A DNA stretch of 64,000 nt from a bacterium (GTDB lineage: Bacteria; Hinthialibacterota; Hinthialibacteria; H5-UNCL2), in the NCBI GenBank assembly GCA_015075175.1, contig JABTUV010000001.1:434001-498000 (forward strand). The letters run 5' to 3'. Shown one piece after another: positions 1 to 8,250 of this stretch. The first letter of the stretch is position 1. Each line of letters begins with the position of its first letter. The notes beneath the pieces were generated by a model. That model searched no databases. It saw only the letters and a list, made by a program, of their open reading frames with translations, and had not been told where the DNA came from. A program made the translations under genes and the position numbers.

Positions 1-448
1 TCAGCATCGGTTGGTTTATCAAGTGCTCGACGAACTGTCATCGTCAAGGTGCTTCGCATGGGGCTGATGCGAGTAGGATCCCCAAGCCGGTCGCACATTG
101 CTCCCGCTCCTTGGGGGGTGGGCTGGGGATCGGGGGCGTGTCGAAGGATGATCCGGCGGAAACGATGCGCGCACAGGAGGCAATTCGTGGAACCGGGAAC
201 AGTCAGGAAAATTGGGGTCAGCGCCCAATTTTGCGGTAATGACCGCTTTGTGACTAATCTTGCGGCAAAATAAGGCGCTGACCCCAATTTCCCCAGTGGT
301 GCACGAGAACTACAGGCGGGGATTGGTGCGGCGTTTTCCAGTGCGGTCTTCTACGGGTCTTCTACGAGTACGAATAGGGAAGCGTAACCATTTACATTAC
401 ACGGTGTTTACGCCGCGCAGGATCCTCCCAATGGAGTTAGCGTCTTCG
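1..448. other. Gene-free left edge with one repeat copy
   Basis: No reading frame here resembles a protein I recognise. The stretch holds one complete copy of the roughly 90-bp inverted repeat (206-294) and otherwise unremarkable GC-rich DNA downstream of the stop codon of the ABC ATPase gene. Confidence 0.6.
206..294. repeat. Family A palindromic element (GGGGTCAGCGCC), copy 1
   Basis: Inverted repeat of about 90 bp. The arms read GGAAAATTGGGGTCAGCGCC and, inverted, GGCGCTGACCCCAATTTCC. Each arm carries an inner AATTTTGC/GCAAAAT half. Further copies lie at 2402-2494, 7104-7193 and 54548-54636. The design (two hairpin arms around a short centre) is that of a REP/BIME or small MITE. Confidence 0.9.
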
Positions 449-1168
449 TTAGACTGGAGAACCAGGCCGGCTCTTCCGGTGGGCTTCCGCGGCGAGATGC
501 GCGCCGTTGCTGGAGATTCGCCCCTCGGCCAACCGGAGCGACTTGTGGGCGTAAGCGGAGGCGCGCGGGTCGTGGGTCACCATCAGGATGGTCCGGCCCT
601 CCCGGTGCAACGACTGAAGGAACTCCAAGATCATGGTGGAGGTCTCCGGGTCGAGATTGCCCGTCGGCTCATCGGCCAGGATGATCTCCGGATCGTTGGC
701 CAGCATCCGCGCCAGCGCCACGCGCTGCTGCTGCCCGCCGCTGAGTTCGGACGGCTTGTGGTCCAGCCGGTCCGCCAAGCCCACGCGATCCAGGAGTTCC
801 CCGGCGCGCGCGCGCTGCTTCTCAGCAGGCATCCCCGCCAGCAAAAGCGGGACCTGCACGTTCTCCAGCGCCGTCAGGTACGGAACCAGGTTGTAACTCT
901 GAAAGAGGAAGCCGAGCCTCTTCCTTCGCAGCTCGGCGCGCTCGCTGAGCGGGAGGTCGTATACCGAGACACCTCCCAAGTGCACCTTGCCCCGACTGGG
1001 GGCGAGCATGCCCCCCAGCACGAGGAGAAACGTGCTCTTGCCGCTGCCGCTCGGCCCCATGATGGAAACGAACTCGCCCTTTTCAATCTCCAGGCTCACA
1101 TTGTCCAAGGCGTTGACCATGCGGCCGCGATGCTTGTAACTCTTGCTGACAGACTCTAATCGGAGCAC
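449..1168 (-). CDS. ABC transporter ATP-binding protein (MacB/LolD type)
   Basis: Cytoplasmic ATPase that would energise the adjacent MacB/FtsX-type permease. The 239-residue protein has all ABC motifs: Walker A GPSGSGKST (38-46), Q-loop FLFQS near 88-91, signature LSGGQ (142-146), Walker B IILADEPT (162-169) and the H-loop histidine near 199. Length and the LADEPTGNLD motif are typical of the MacB/LolD/FtsE group. It is the last gene of the minus-strand operon that begins with arsR. The permease stop codon lies 3 bases upstream of its ATG, so the two are cotranscribed. The substrate cannot be read from the sequence. The arsenic context and Cys-rich neighbours suggest metal- or thiol-related export, but that is inference. 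Confidence 0.92.
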   Translation of the reverse strand: MLRLESVSKSYKHRGRMVNALDNVSLEIEKGEFVSIMGPSGSGKSTFLLVLGGMLAPSRGKVHLGGVSVYDLPLSERAELRRKRLGFLFQSYNLVPYLTALENVQVPLLLAGMPAEKQRARAGELLDRVGLADRLDHKPSELSGGQQQRVALARMLANDPEIILADEPTGNLDPETSTMILEFLQSLHREGRTILMVTHDPRASAYAHKSLRLAEGRISSNGAHLAAEAHRKSRPGSPV

Positions 1169-1171
1169 CGA

Positions 1172-2387
1172 TCACACCTCCTGCAGGGCAATACTGGGAT
1201 CCAGCCGGGCGGCGCGCCGGGCGGGAAAGAAACTGGCGGCCAGCGCAATGGCGACGGCTACAACGAGCGCCCAGAATGCCAGTATAGGCATCGGCAGCAC
1301 GGGTACCCCGGCGATGCGCGGCCCCAACCACAACGCCGCGGTGGATCCCAAAAGGAAGCCCGCCACCCCGCCCGCGACTCCGAGCAGCAACGCCTTGAGC
1401 AGGAAAACCTGAAGCACATGCTTCGGACCCGCCCCGAGCGCCATCAGAGTGCCAATCTCACGCCGCCGCTCGTACACGTTGGCGTACATGTAATTGGCAA
1501 TGCTCGTGCCCCCGACAAGCACCATGATGACAAGGAAAAGCAGCGACAGCCGCGCCATCATGTGGTTGGTCTTGATCTGGGTGGCCACGATCTGCGAGAT
1601 GGTGACCACCTTGGCCTCGGGCAACAGCTGGTTGATCTTCTGCACCAGGCCCTTGGAGATCTGCTCGCAGCAGCCGACGATTTCGATGGCGTTGATGACG
1701 GCGCCGATGCCGGCGAGGGCCTGCACGTGTGCAGATGCGCGAACGCGCGCGCGTCGTCAACCGTTCCGTCATGGGCAGAATCGCCTTCACCTGGAACGCC
1801 TTGCCGAGGACGGTGAACGACTGGCCCTCGGTGATGCCGAGCTCGCCTGCCATGTCGTGGCCCACAAGCAGCTCGGATTCGCCGAGGTCCTCGACGATGC
1901 GCCGCTGCGCCGGTTCTCCGGCGCGGGCGCTACGCCTGCCAGCGGCAGATCCACGACCGTCCCTGGCCCCGGGCGGGCAAAGATGCCCGCCCCTGCCAGA
2001 AGCCATCTTCAGCTTTGGCCATTCTTCGGGAGGATGCCGGTCAAGATGAAGCCTTCCAGCCCGGCTCCAGGGGACCGACGAAGCTGGGCGAGAGAGGTTG
2101 TCCAGGCCCGACAGGTCGGAGGTGGACAGGGTGGTCACATATTCCTCCGGGATCTCCTCCTCCTGCATGTCGGCGCTGTAATAGTCCTGCATGGATGCCG
2201 ACTTGGGGAGAATCAGGATGTTGGTCCCCAGCGCGTCCAATTCCCGCGCGACCGCCATTTCGGAATAGTGCGTGATGTTCCTGATCGAAACAATCACGCT
2301 GATGCCCAGGAGAATCGCCAGAAAGCTCGTGGCGAGCTGGCTCTTCCGTTCGAAAATCTCCCGCCACACCAGGGTGCGAATACGCAT
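1172..2387 (-). pseudogene. MacB/FtsX-type ABC permease, broken by several frameshifts
   Basis: Membrane partner of the ATPase at 449-1168. The ATG at 2387 follows a GGAG site and starts MRIRTLVWREIFERKSQL, a typical MacB N-terminus with one TM helix. Coding then moves through three frames: near 2095 after LSGLDNLS, near 2065, near 2045 before EWPKLKMASG, and near 1740. It ends in frame with the normal C-terminal FtsX domain (three TM helices, YERRREIGTLMALGA motif, stop at 1172). A GC-rich palindrome (1967-1995) sits in the middle of the coding region. Either a pseudogene or a stretch of poor consensus; intact it would be about 400 residues. Confidence 0.85.
1967..1995. repeat. Palindrome GGGCGGGCAAAGATGCCCGCCC inside permease gene
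   Basis: Short perfect hairpin (arms GGGCGGGCA / TGCCCGCCC) in the ABC permease coding region, where its translation (GRGGHLCPPG) has no place in the family. It looks like another inserted palindromic element. Confidence 0.65.
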
Positions 2388-2401
2388 GTCCTTCTCCTTC
2401 A

Positions 2402-2494
2402 GGAAAATTGGGGTCAGCGCCCAATTTTGCGGGGTAGCTTGGCTACTTTTGACTAATCTTGCGGCAAAATTAGGCGCTGACCCCAATTTTCCCC
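2402..2494. repeat. Family A palindromic element, copy 2
   Basis: About 93 bp, nearly identical to the 206-294 and 7104-7193 copies. It fills the whole gap between the stop codon of the thioredoxin-like gene (TAG at 2494-2496) and the ribosome-binding site of the ABC permease. Confidence 0.93.
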
Positions 2495-3291
2495 TACTGC
2501 GGTCCGCAGCCGCTCGGTCCACAGCCGCTGGGCCCGCAGCCGCTCGAAGACAGCGCTTTGATCAGGGTGTTGACCAGCACGTCCTTGGTGGTCGCGCCGG
2601 TGAAGACGCCCAGCGCCGCGTTGGGCGGCGCCAGCAGCACCGTCGTGGCGACCTTGGTATCCGAGCCGATGTTGAGTTGAGCCAGGAACTTTCGCTCCGC
2701 CTGGCTGGCGGGGTCGGCCAGGACGATCTGGGTCGCCTGGGCGAAACGCGCGTCGGCCGCAAACTCATGCACGGCCTTCATCGCGGCCTCGTTCTGCTGG
2801 GTGCTCCCATTCTGGAGGCACAAGAGGACCAGCCTGCGCTCCTGCAGCGCCAGGAGACATACTTCTGCAACGCAGGATTCCGGCGATGGCGCCCTCCGCA
2901 GGCGCGTCGCCTGCTGCGCCAGGAACCCGCCGGTGACTGCACCGTTGGGGGCGATCACGAACACCAGAGGCATGGGGGCGCGATCCAGGCCGTACTTTTG
3001 CACGAACGCCTTGTTATCCGCCGCTTTGCGATCCACGCCCACCCACTGCGCCTGGGTACTCAGGTCCTGTACGGTCGTCTTGACCAGTTCCTGCAGCTTG
3101 ACGGTCGTCTCGTCCTGCTGCTCATACACCACGCAATACAGGTGGCGCTGGTTCTGCGCCGCGCTCTGCAGGGCGGCCGAGAGACCGACGGGCGCGGTAG
3201 CGCTCTGCGGCGCCGTGGCCGTGTCCGACGCCCAAGCGACGCCGACCATGCATAAGACCCACGTCCTCACGATGGCCATCGATGCTTTCAT
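2494..3291 (-). CDS. Exported thioredoxin-like protein with (SGCGP)n tail
   Basis: 265-residue protein with a hydrophobic N-terminal segment (about 5-22, probable signal peptide), then two thioredoxin-fold-like stretches (for example PMPLVFVIAPNGAVTGG near 106-122). No CxxC active site is visible in these. The end is the unusual tail SSGCGPSGCGPSGCGPQ (249-265), three Cys-Gly-Pro units. ATG chosen because AAGGAGAACAGG lies directly upstream. It lies between ACR3 and the ABC permease in the ars operon. The Cys-rich tail could bind As(III) or another soft metal (inference). The stretch near 127-150 reads oddly and may hide a compensated frameshift. Exact family not recognised. Confidence 0.75.
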   Translation of the reverse strand: MKASMAIVRTWVLCMVGVAWASDTATAPQSATAPVGLSAALQSAAQNQRHLYCVVYEQQDETTVKLQELVKTTVQDLSTQAQWVGVDRKAADNKAFVQKYGLDRAPMPLVFVIAPNGAVTGGFLAQQATRLRRAPSPESCVAEVCLLALQERRLVLLCLQNGSTQQNEAAMKAVHEFAADARFAQATQIVLADPASQAERKFLAQLNIGSDTKVATTVLLAPPNAALGVFTGATTKDVLVNTLIKALSSSGCGPSGCGPSGCGPQ

Positions 3292-3381
3292 CCTGTTCTC
3301 CTTTCGAACACCTGTTTCAAGGATCGGGAGCCGGCCGATGAAACGCCTCCCGATGCGAGAGATTGAACCTGGAGTTCCACC

Positions 3382-4509
3382 TCACGAAGCAGCCTCGATA
3401 CGCGCCTCTTCTGTCCGCGCAACGCCGATGCCGCCGACCCGCCGGTCGTACCAGGCGCGCGAGCGGTTGCAGACGTTGCATACCGACAACATCACCGGCA
3501 CCTCCACCAATACTCCGACCACGCACGCCAGCGCCGCCCCCGAGCCGGGTCCGAAGAGCGTGATGGCTACGGCGACCGCCAGCTCGAAGAAGTTGCTGGC
3601 CCCGATCAGGGCGCCCGGCGACGCCACGTTGTGCGGCACGCGGAACCGATACATCAACAGGTACGTCAGCGACGAATTGAAATACACTTGGATCAGAATG
3701 GGTATCGCAATCAGGACGACCGCGAACCATTGCCGCGTCAGGTTCTCCGCCTGAAACGCGAAGATCAGCACCAGCGTGGCCAGGAGCGCGACCACGGTCA
3801 CGGGATGGAACCTGGGTAGGAACTTCCGGTTGAACCACTCCTCGCCGTGCGAGCGCAGAAGCCCCGTGCGCGTCAGGTAACCTGCCGCCAGGGGAATCAC
3901 GATGAACACCACTACCGACGTGATCAACACCTTCGACGGCACGATCACGTCGGCCACCCCGCAGAGAAACATCACGATGGGCGCAAAGGCCACCAGCATG
4001 ATGAGGTCGTTGACGGCCACCTGCACCAGCGTGTAGACCGGATCGCCGTCGGTCAGATACGACCAGACGAACACCATCGCGGTGCACGGCGCGGCGGCCA
4101 GGATGATGAGTCCGGCGGTGTAGTTCCGCGCCATCTCCGCATCGATCAGGCTGGAAAAGACGTGCTGGAAGAAGACCCACGCCAGGAACGCCATCGAGAA
4201 AGGCTTGACCAGCCAGTTGACGAAGAGCGTGATGAAGAGTCCCTTGGGTCGCTTGGCGATGCCGCCGAGAGCGCCGAAGTCGATCTTGAGCATCATGGGG
4301 AAGATCATCAGCCAGATGAGCACGGCGATGGGCACGTTGACCTGCGAGCCTTCGCCGAACTCCATGCGCCCCAGGGCCGCGGTCGCGCCGGGCAAAAGCT
4401 TGCCCAGTCCCACGCCCACGACCATGCAGAGGAGGACCCAGAGGGAGAGCCAGCGCTCGAACACGTTGAGCCGCTTGGGAATGCGTAATTGTGCATTTTC
4501 GTTCATCAT
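3382..4509 (-). CDS. acr3: ACR3-family arsenite efflux permease
   Basis: Inner-membrane As(III) extruder of the ACR3 (bile acid/arsenite/riboflavin transporter) family. The 375 residues form about ten hydrophobic segments. The family-defining Cys lies in AAPCTAMVFVWS (Cys142), and the conserved GASNFFELAVAVAI motif is present near residue 300. The ATGATG start follows AAGGACCGAAG. It lies downstream of arsR and arsC, which supply regulation and arsenate reduction, so its role in arsenic resistance is well supported. The C-terminus carries a non-family tail with the Cys pair CNVCNRSRAW. Gap to the next gene downstream is about 90 bp. Confidence 0.96.
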   Translation of the reverse strand: MMNENAQLRIPKRLNVFERWLSLWVLLCMVVGVGLGKLLPGATAALGRMEFGEGSQVNVPIAVLIWLMIFPMMLKIDFGALGGIAKRPKGLFITLFVNWLVKPFSMAFLAWVFFQHVFSSLIDAEMARNYTAGLIILAAAPCTAMVFVWSYLTDGDPVYTLVQVAVNDLIMLVAFAPIVMFLCGVADVIVPSKVLITSVVVFIVIPLAAGYLTRTGLLRSHGEEWFNRKFLPRFHPVTVVALLATLVLIFAFQAENLTRQWFAVVLIAIPILIQVYFNSSLTYLLMYRFRVPHNVASPGALIGASNFFELAVAVAITLFGPGSGAALACVVGVLVEVPVMLSVCNVCNRSRAWYDRRVGGIGVARTEEARIEAAS

Positions 4510-4576
4510 CTTCGGTCCTTGTCAATCAAACGTCGCGGATCTAAGCCTCCACGCTGATGGAATGACCCGCCGTTTC

Positions 4577-4631
4577 GCGGCAGCAAGCTGCCGCAGTCCA
4601 TATTCATTTCGACCGAAGGGAGAAATCTTCT
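4577..4631. repeat. Family I and family B elements at the end of the ArsD-like gene
   Basis: The palindrome GCGGCAGCAAGCTGCCGC (4577-4600) is followed at once by one half of the GTCATTTCGACCGAAGGGAG element (4604-4631). The second element encodes the last residues (DFSLRSK) and the TGA stop of the upstream minus-strand gene. Confidence 0.8.
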
Positions 4632-4975
4632 CGCTTCGGCAGTTTTTCACCCAACAAGGCGGTCAGTTCCTCCAAGACGGGCGGGCCGATGGACACGACC
4701 TCGCCCCCTACGGCGATGATGGGACAAGCGGCGGGGCCGAAACTGTTCAGCAACTTGATGGCGGCCGCGTCCCGATTGAGATTGAGTCTGCCGCCGCTGG
4801 CCTTGTCCACGTTGATCAGTTCCACCTTGACGCTTGGAAACGCCTTCTCCAGCGCCGACTGGTATTGCGCCAGTTCCTCGGGGCTTTGCCCCGTCGGCCC
4901 GCAGCAACTGGAGTTTTCGCCGCAGGGAAACGACTGCGGCGCGTAATAGAGCAGGATGGTATTGGATTCGATCAT
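4604..4975 (-). CDS. ArsD-like / thioredoxin-fold arsenic operon protein
   Basis: 123-residue soluble protein starting MIESNTILLYYAPQSFPCG. It contains the Cys-rich motif CGENSSCCGPTG (about 18-29) and a thioredoxin-fold core ending in a CP motif (AACPIIAVGGEVVSIGPP). This combination resembles ArsD, the As(III) metallochaperone/repressor with vicinal cysteines, or small thioredoxin-like proteins of ars operons. Its start overlaps no neighbour; the ArsP-type permease ends 11 bases upstream. The last residues (EDFSLRSK and the stop) are encoded by a genome-wide palindromic repeat, so the native C-terminus was probably replaced. ArsD assignment is inference from motif and context. Confidence 0.72.
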   Translation of the reverse strand: MIESNTILLYYAPQSFPCGENSSCCGPTGQSPEELAQYQSALEKAFPSVKVELINVDKASGGRLNLNRDAAAIKLLNSFGPAACPIIAVGGEVVSIGPPVLEELTALLGEKLPKREDFSLRSK

Positions 4976-4986
4976 GCGATCACCCT

Positions 4987-6383
4987 TCACACCAAAAGAT
5001 TGTAAACCCAGCCGGCCGCAATGCAGCCGACGAACGACACGCCCGCATAAAGCGCCAGCACCCGGGGGCGGAACACGCCGCTCAGCATGGCCAGGGACGG
5101 CAGCGACAGGCCCGGCCCTCCCAGGAGGTACGCCAGCGTGGCGCCCGGTCCCATGCCCTTGCTCATCAAGGCCAGCGCCGTCGGCACCTCGACGTAGGTG
5201 CAGACGTACGCCAGCACGGCGATCACCGCGACGATCAGCACGCTGTTCAACGAACTGCCGCCGACCCATGCGGTAATCAGGGCGGTCGGCAACACCACCT
5301 TGATGGCCATTCGCGATCAGCACCGCCAGCAAGAGATAGCTGTTCAAATTGAACGAACAACCGCCATCCGGTGCGAAAGGTCGCGGCCAGTTTCTCCACC
5401 AGGGTCAGATGGGCGGCGTCGCCGGTCGGCAGGACGGCGCAGGCGCCGACGTTCTGGATGCCCACCTCATCGTCGGCTCCGCCGGCGTCGCACAATCTCC
5501 ACAAGCCGTCGGGCGTCTCTTCGGCGATGCCGGCCTAGTCCAACAAGGCCAGAGAGGCGTCGGCGGACGGCCCCAGCTCCTCGGCCCGCAACCCTTCCGG
5601 CTTGCGAGTCGCCAACAGGCCGAAGCGAAAGGCGAACTGCTGCTGCTGCGGCGAAAGCCTCGGGGTGACCACGATCTTGAGGAACTTCCGCGGGTTGCGG
5701 TGCCTGCGCTGCCAGCGCGCCAGGACTTCTCCCACGACCAGCGCGATGCCGAAGGTAGCCAGGATGCGCCCCACGGCCATCGGCCAGCCCAGCACCCCGG
5801 CGGTCATGAACACCGTGGGTATGTTCAGCATCGGCGCGGCGATCAGAAACGCCATGGTCGGCCCCAGCGGGATGCCGGCCTGCACCATCCCCGCCAACAC
5901 CGGCACGATTCCGCAGGAGCAAATGGGGATCACGGCGCCCGCGCAACTGGCCAGAAAGTTGGCCTTGAACCCGCCCGAGCCCATGCGGGCCTTGATCTTT
6001 TCCCACGAGACAAACACGATCAGCGCCCCGGCGATCAACATGCCGACGGCCCAATATTGAAACAGTTCCACCAGTACCGCCGCACTCTTCAGGTACACGA
6101 ACCACAGTACCTGCGGAATGTTCCAGGAGAGGGGCGTCGCAATCTCGGCCAGCCGCGCCTCCTCACCGGAGAGTCCCTTCGGCTGCAAGAGGCCGTAGAG
6201 ATATAGCGAGGAAATCGAAAGGCCGTGGCTCCAGGCGTACCCGAGCCCGCTGGCATACATGACCAGCACTAGAACGAAATAGATCCACATCTTGCGCGTC
6301 GGCCGGAAGCGCGTGCTTGCAACCGCTGTCGCGGACGATGCCGGCGCAGGAGGGGATTGCTGATCGGGTTCCGGTTCCAACAT
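4987..6383 (-). pseudogene. arsP: ArsP/DUF318-type permease, interrupted (amber plus frameshifts)
   Basis: Two-part permease of the ArsP (YraQ, DUF318) family, which exports organoarsenicals in characterised cases. The N-terminal half (from 6383) has about four TM helices and the hallmark PICSCGIVPVLAGMVQAG and GPTMAFLIAAPMLN motifs. A TAG codon at 5535-5537 stops it, yet the same frame continues in apparently meaningful sequence (AGIAEETPDGLWRLCDAGG). Two frameshifts near 5350 and 5305 lead into the C-terminal half (NSYLLLAVLIA, MAIKVVLPTALITAWVGG, stop 4987), with the second four-helix repeat. Gene order arsR-arsC-arsP-acr3 supports the function. Intact length would be about 460 residues. 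Confidence 0.82.
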
Positions 6384-6398
6384 GGTTCCCTCTCTTCT

Positions 6399-6803
6399 TC
6401 AACCGCAACAACCGCCGCGCGGAGCCGCGGTGGCGGCGAAATCAATCTCGAGGAGCTGCGAAATCGTGCGGTTGGCCTCCTGCAGCAATGCGACCAAGGC
6501 GCCCGCCGCCGCCTGCTCGCGCCTGAACAGCTCGTGTCCCCGGACGCTCTCCTGCAGGCTTGCCGACTCCAAGGCCTCCTTGCCAGGCAGCCCCCGTCCT
6601 TCCGCGCGCGCGCGATTCCATCGCTCCGACAGGCGCCGCAGCCGCTCCCTCTGCATCGCCAATTCGGGGTCGTTCTGGGCGGCCCGTTGCGCTGATTCGA
6701 ACTCGCGCCATTCAGGACTGGTTTGAATCGCGCGTCCCAGCGCCTGCGCCGCGAGCTGCACGGGGTCGACGCTGTCCCTCTGTTCTAATCTCATGGCCTG
6801 CAT
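6399..6803 (-). CDS. YlbF/YmcA-family (DUF964) protein with GGCCG tail
   Basis: 134 residues, largely helical, with charged heptad-like segments (for example QNDPELAMQRERLRRLSERW near 43-62). The length and layout match the Com_YlbF family, whose Bacillus members form a complex that carries iron-sulfur clusters and promotes mRNA processing. The C-terminus ends in GGCCG, an addition that resembles the Cys-Gly tails of its operon neighbours. Start ATG at 6803 lies 8 bases after the stop of the FmdB-type gene, so they are cotranscribed. A role in arsenic handling is inferred from position only. Confidence 0.72.
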   Translation of the reverse strand: MQAMRLEQRDSVDPVQLAAQALGRAIQTSPEWREFESAQRAAQNDPELAMQRERLRRLSERWNRARAEGRGLPGKEALESASLQESVRGHELFRREQAAAGALVALLQEANRTISQLLEIDFAATAAPRGGCCG

Positions 6804-6810
6804 CCTCCCT

Positions 6811-7035
6811 TCATCGACAGGGCCCGCCGCCGGAACAACACGGTCCGCCCGAGCGCGGCGGCCCGCCGCCGGCGCGTTGCCCGACCAGCACGTTGACCGC
6901 CGTAAACGTACGCAGCGCCTTGCTCGCCCCGCAATGCGGGCATGTCGGCTTCAATCCTTTTGAATATTCTCCCAGCGACGCCTGCACCTCGAAAGGCCGC
7001 TGGCATCGCCCACACACGTATTCATACGTCGGCAC
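6811..7035 (-). CDS. FmdB-type zinc-ribbon protein with Cys-Gly tail
   Basis: 74-residue protein with the FmdB/CxxC_CxxC_SSSS signature: PTYEYVCGRC at the N-terminus (Cys8, Cys11) and CPHC (Cys32, Cys35), forming one zinc ribbon. The tail is Gly/Cys-rich (GGPPRSGGPCCSGGGPCR), giving three further cysteines. I chose the GTG at 7035 because the family begins MPTYEY and a GAGGTG site lies upstream. Family members are thought to act as small regulators or metal-binding adaptors; the precise role is unknown. It sits between arsC and the YlbF-like gene, with a family A repeat on its upstream side. Confidence 0.82.
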   Translation of the reverse strand: MPTYEYVCGRCQRPFEVQASLGEYSKGLKPTCPHCGASKALRTFTAVNVLVGQRAGGGPPRSGGPCCSGGGPCR

Positions 7036-7077
7036 GCCTTTCACCTCTCTTCCAGCCACCGGCACTCGACGCACTCC

Positions 7078-7193
7078 CCCTCACCCCGACCCTCTCCCCC
7101 GGGGGAAAATTGGGGTCAGCGCCCAATTTTGCGGGTAGCTTGGCCACTTGTGAATAATCCCGCGGCAAAATTAGGCGCTGACCCCAATTTTCC
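7078..7193. repeat. Family C element joined to family A element, copy 3
   Basis: A copy of the CCCTCACCCCGACCCTCTCC element (7078-7103) is followed immediately by a full 90-bp family A inverted repeat (7104-7193). Together they occupy the gap between arsC and the FmdB-like gene. Confidence 0.9.
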
Positions 7194-7213
7194 TCCCGGA
7201 CATGTCATCTCGC

Positions 7214-7660
7214 CTAACTCGCGGGGATCCCGTTCAACCGCTCAGGCAAGGTTTCGACAAACGCGCGGATCTCGTCCCGCACGCGCCGATAGTGCCCGAG
7301 CGCCTCTTCTTCCGTCCGGGCGCCCGCCGCCAGGCGCGGCGGATCATCAAACCCGACGTGGACCACCTTCGTCTTACCGGGAAAGACGGGGCAGCTCTCG
7401 TGGGCGTGGTCGCAGACGGTCACGACATAGTCGAAAACGACGTCGCCGAGTTCATCCAACGTCTTGGAACGGTGCTGGGAGATGTCCACTCCCGCTTCAG
7501 CCATCACCTTGACGGCGAGGGGGTTGAGGCCGTGTTTCTCGATGCCCGCCGAATAAGGCTGAATGACGCCGTCCTTCAGATGACGCGCCCAGCCTTCCGC
7601 CATCTGGCTGCGACACGAATTGCCGGTACAGAGAAAGAGAACGCGCGGCGAATCAGGCAT
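7214..7660 (-). CDS. arsC: Arsenate reductase, thioredoxin-coupled (LMW-PTP type)
   Basis: Reduces As(V) to As(III) for export by ACR3. The 148-residue protein has the P-loop CTGNSCRS (Cys11, Arg17) and two further cysteines in VTVCDHAHESCP (Cys83, Cys90). This matches the three-cysteine relay of thioredoxin-coupled ArsC (Cys10/82/89 in the staphylococcal enzyme). The ATG at 7660 gives the family's normal N-terminus (PRVLFLCTGNSCRS) and overlaps the end of arsR by 8 bases, so translation is probably coupled. Confidence 0.95.
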   Translation of the reverse strand: MPDSPRVLFLCTGNSCRSQMAEGWARHLKDGVIQPYSAGIEKHGLNPLAVKVMAEAGVDISQHRSKTLDELGDVVFDYVVTVCDHAHESCPVFPGKTKVVHVGFDDPPRLAAGARTEEEALGHYRRVRDEIRAFVETLPERLNGIPAS

Positions 7661-8003
7661 GACATACCACCCGGGGTGCACATGTCGCCTGCGCGGCACG
7701 CGCCAGGTCTTCTTTCAACGTGGGATGGTCGGTCAGACCTTCCCGGAGAAGCACATGCAGCCGTCGCTCAAAGTCGGAGCGCGGGGCCGCCAGTTGATAA
7801 TGCATCCAGGTGCCTTCGCGCCGCGTCTCGACCATGCCGGCCGCGCGCATGATGGCCAGATGGCGGGAAATCTTGAAATCGGGCTCGTCCAGGGCCTGGG
7901 CCAGTTCGCACACGCAGGTCTCGCCGCGCAGCGCCAGGAGTGCGGCCAGCCGCAGGCGCGTGGGGTCGGAAAGAGTCTTGAACAGGGTCGCTTGACGATC
8001 CAA
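7653..8003 (-). CDS. arsR: ArsR-family metal-responsive repressor
   Basis: 116-residue winged-helix repressor that should bind the operon promoter and be released by As(III). The metal-site motif CVCEL lies at 30-34, followed by the recognition helix (DFKISRHLAIMRAAGMV). The likely start is TTG at 8003: it is preceded by a perfect GGAGGT site five bases away and gives the usual N-terminus (DRQATLFKTLSDPTRLRL). An ATG at 8039 would lie upstream of that site and extend into the promoter. First gene of the ars operon; overlaps arsC by 8 bases. Confidence 0.93.
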   Translation of the reverse strand: MDRQATLFKTLSDPTRLRLAALLALRGETCVCELAQALDEPDFKISRHLAIMRAAGMVETRREGTWMHYQLAAPRSDFERRLHVLLREGLTDHPTLKEDLARAAQATCAPRVVCHA

Positions 8004-8009
8004 GGGGGA

Positions 8010-8062
8010 CCTCCGGTAATTATCTGCGTATCTGCGCAAAAACGTATATACGTCGCAAGGCG
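8010..8062 (-). promoter_or_regulatory. Probable ars promoter/operator
   Basis: Upstream of the arsR start, the minus strand shows the palindrome CGTATATACG and a direct repeat of GCAGATA (GCGCAGATACGCAGATAA), just before the GGAGGT site. AT-rich symmetric sites of this type are bound by ArsR/SmtB repressors. Assignment rests on position and symmetry. Confidence 0.45.
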
Positions 8063-8250
8063 GCCCCTTGTCAAGCGGTAAGTTGGGGAACGGCGCAGGA
8101 CCCCTTGGTCACGCTCGCAACGCCCTCGTGGCGAGCGTGCCGCCCGGTGCTACAGCGGAAATAATACTCGACCCCGCATGACGGGAGAGACTATGCTCCG
8201 TCCGTGAGCAGCCGCTCTCGACTCCTACATACCATAACGGATGACACGAC

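Noticed and set aside
206-294. Family A repeat as a transcription terminator
   Set aside because: The hairpin could terminate, but no T-run follows it and it recurs inside an operon (2402-2494, 7104-7193), where strong termination would cut the ars operon.
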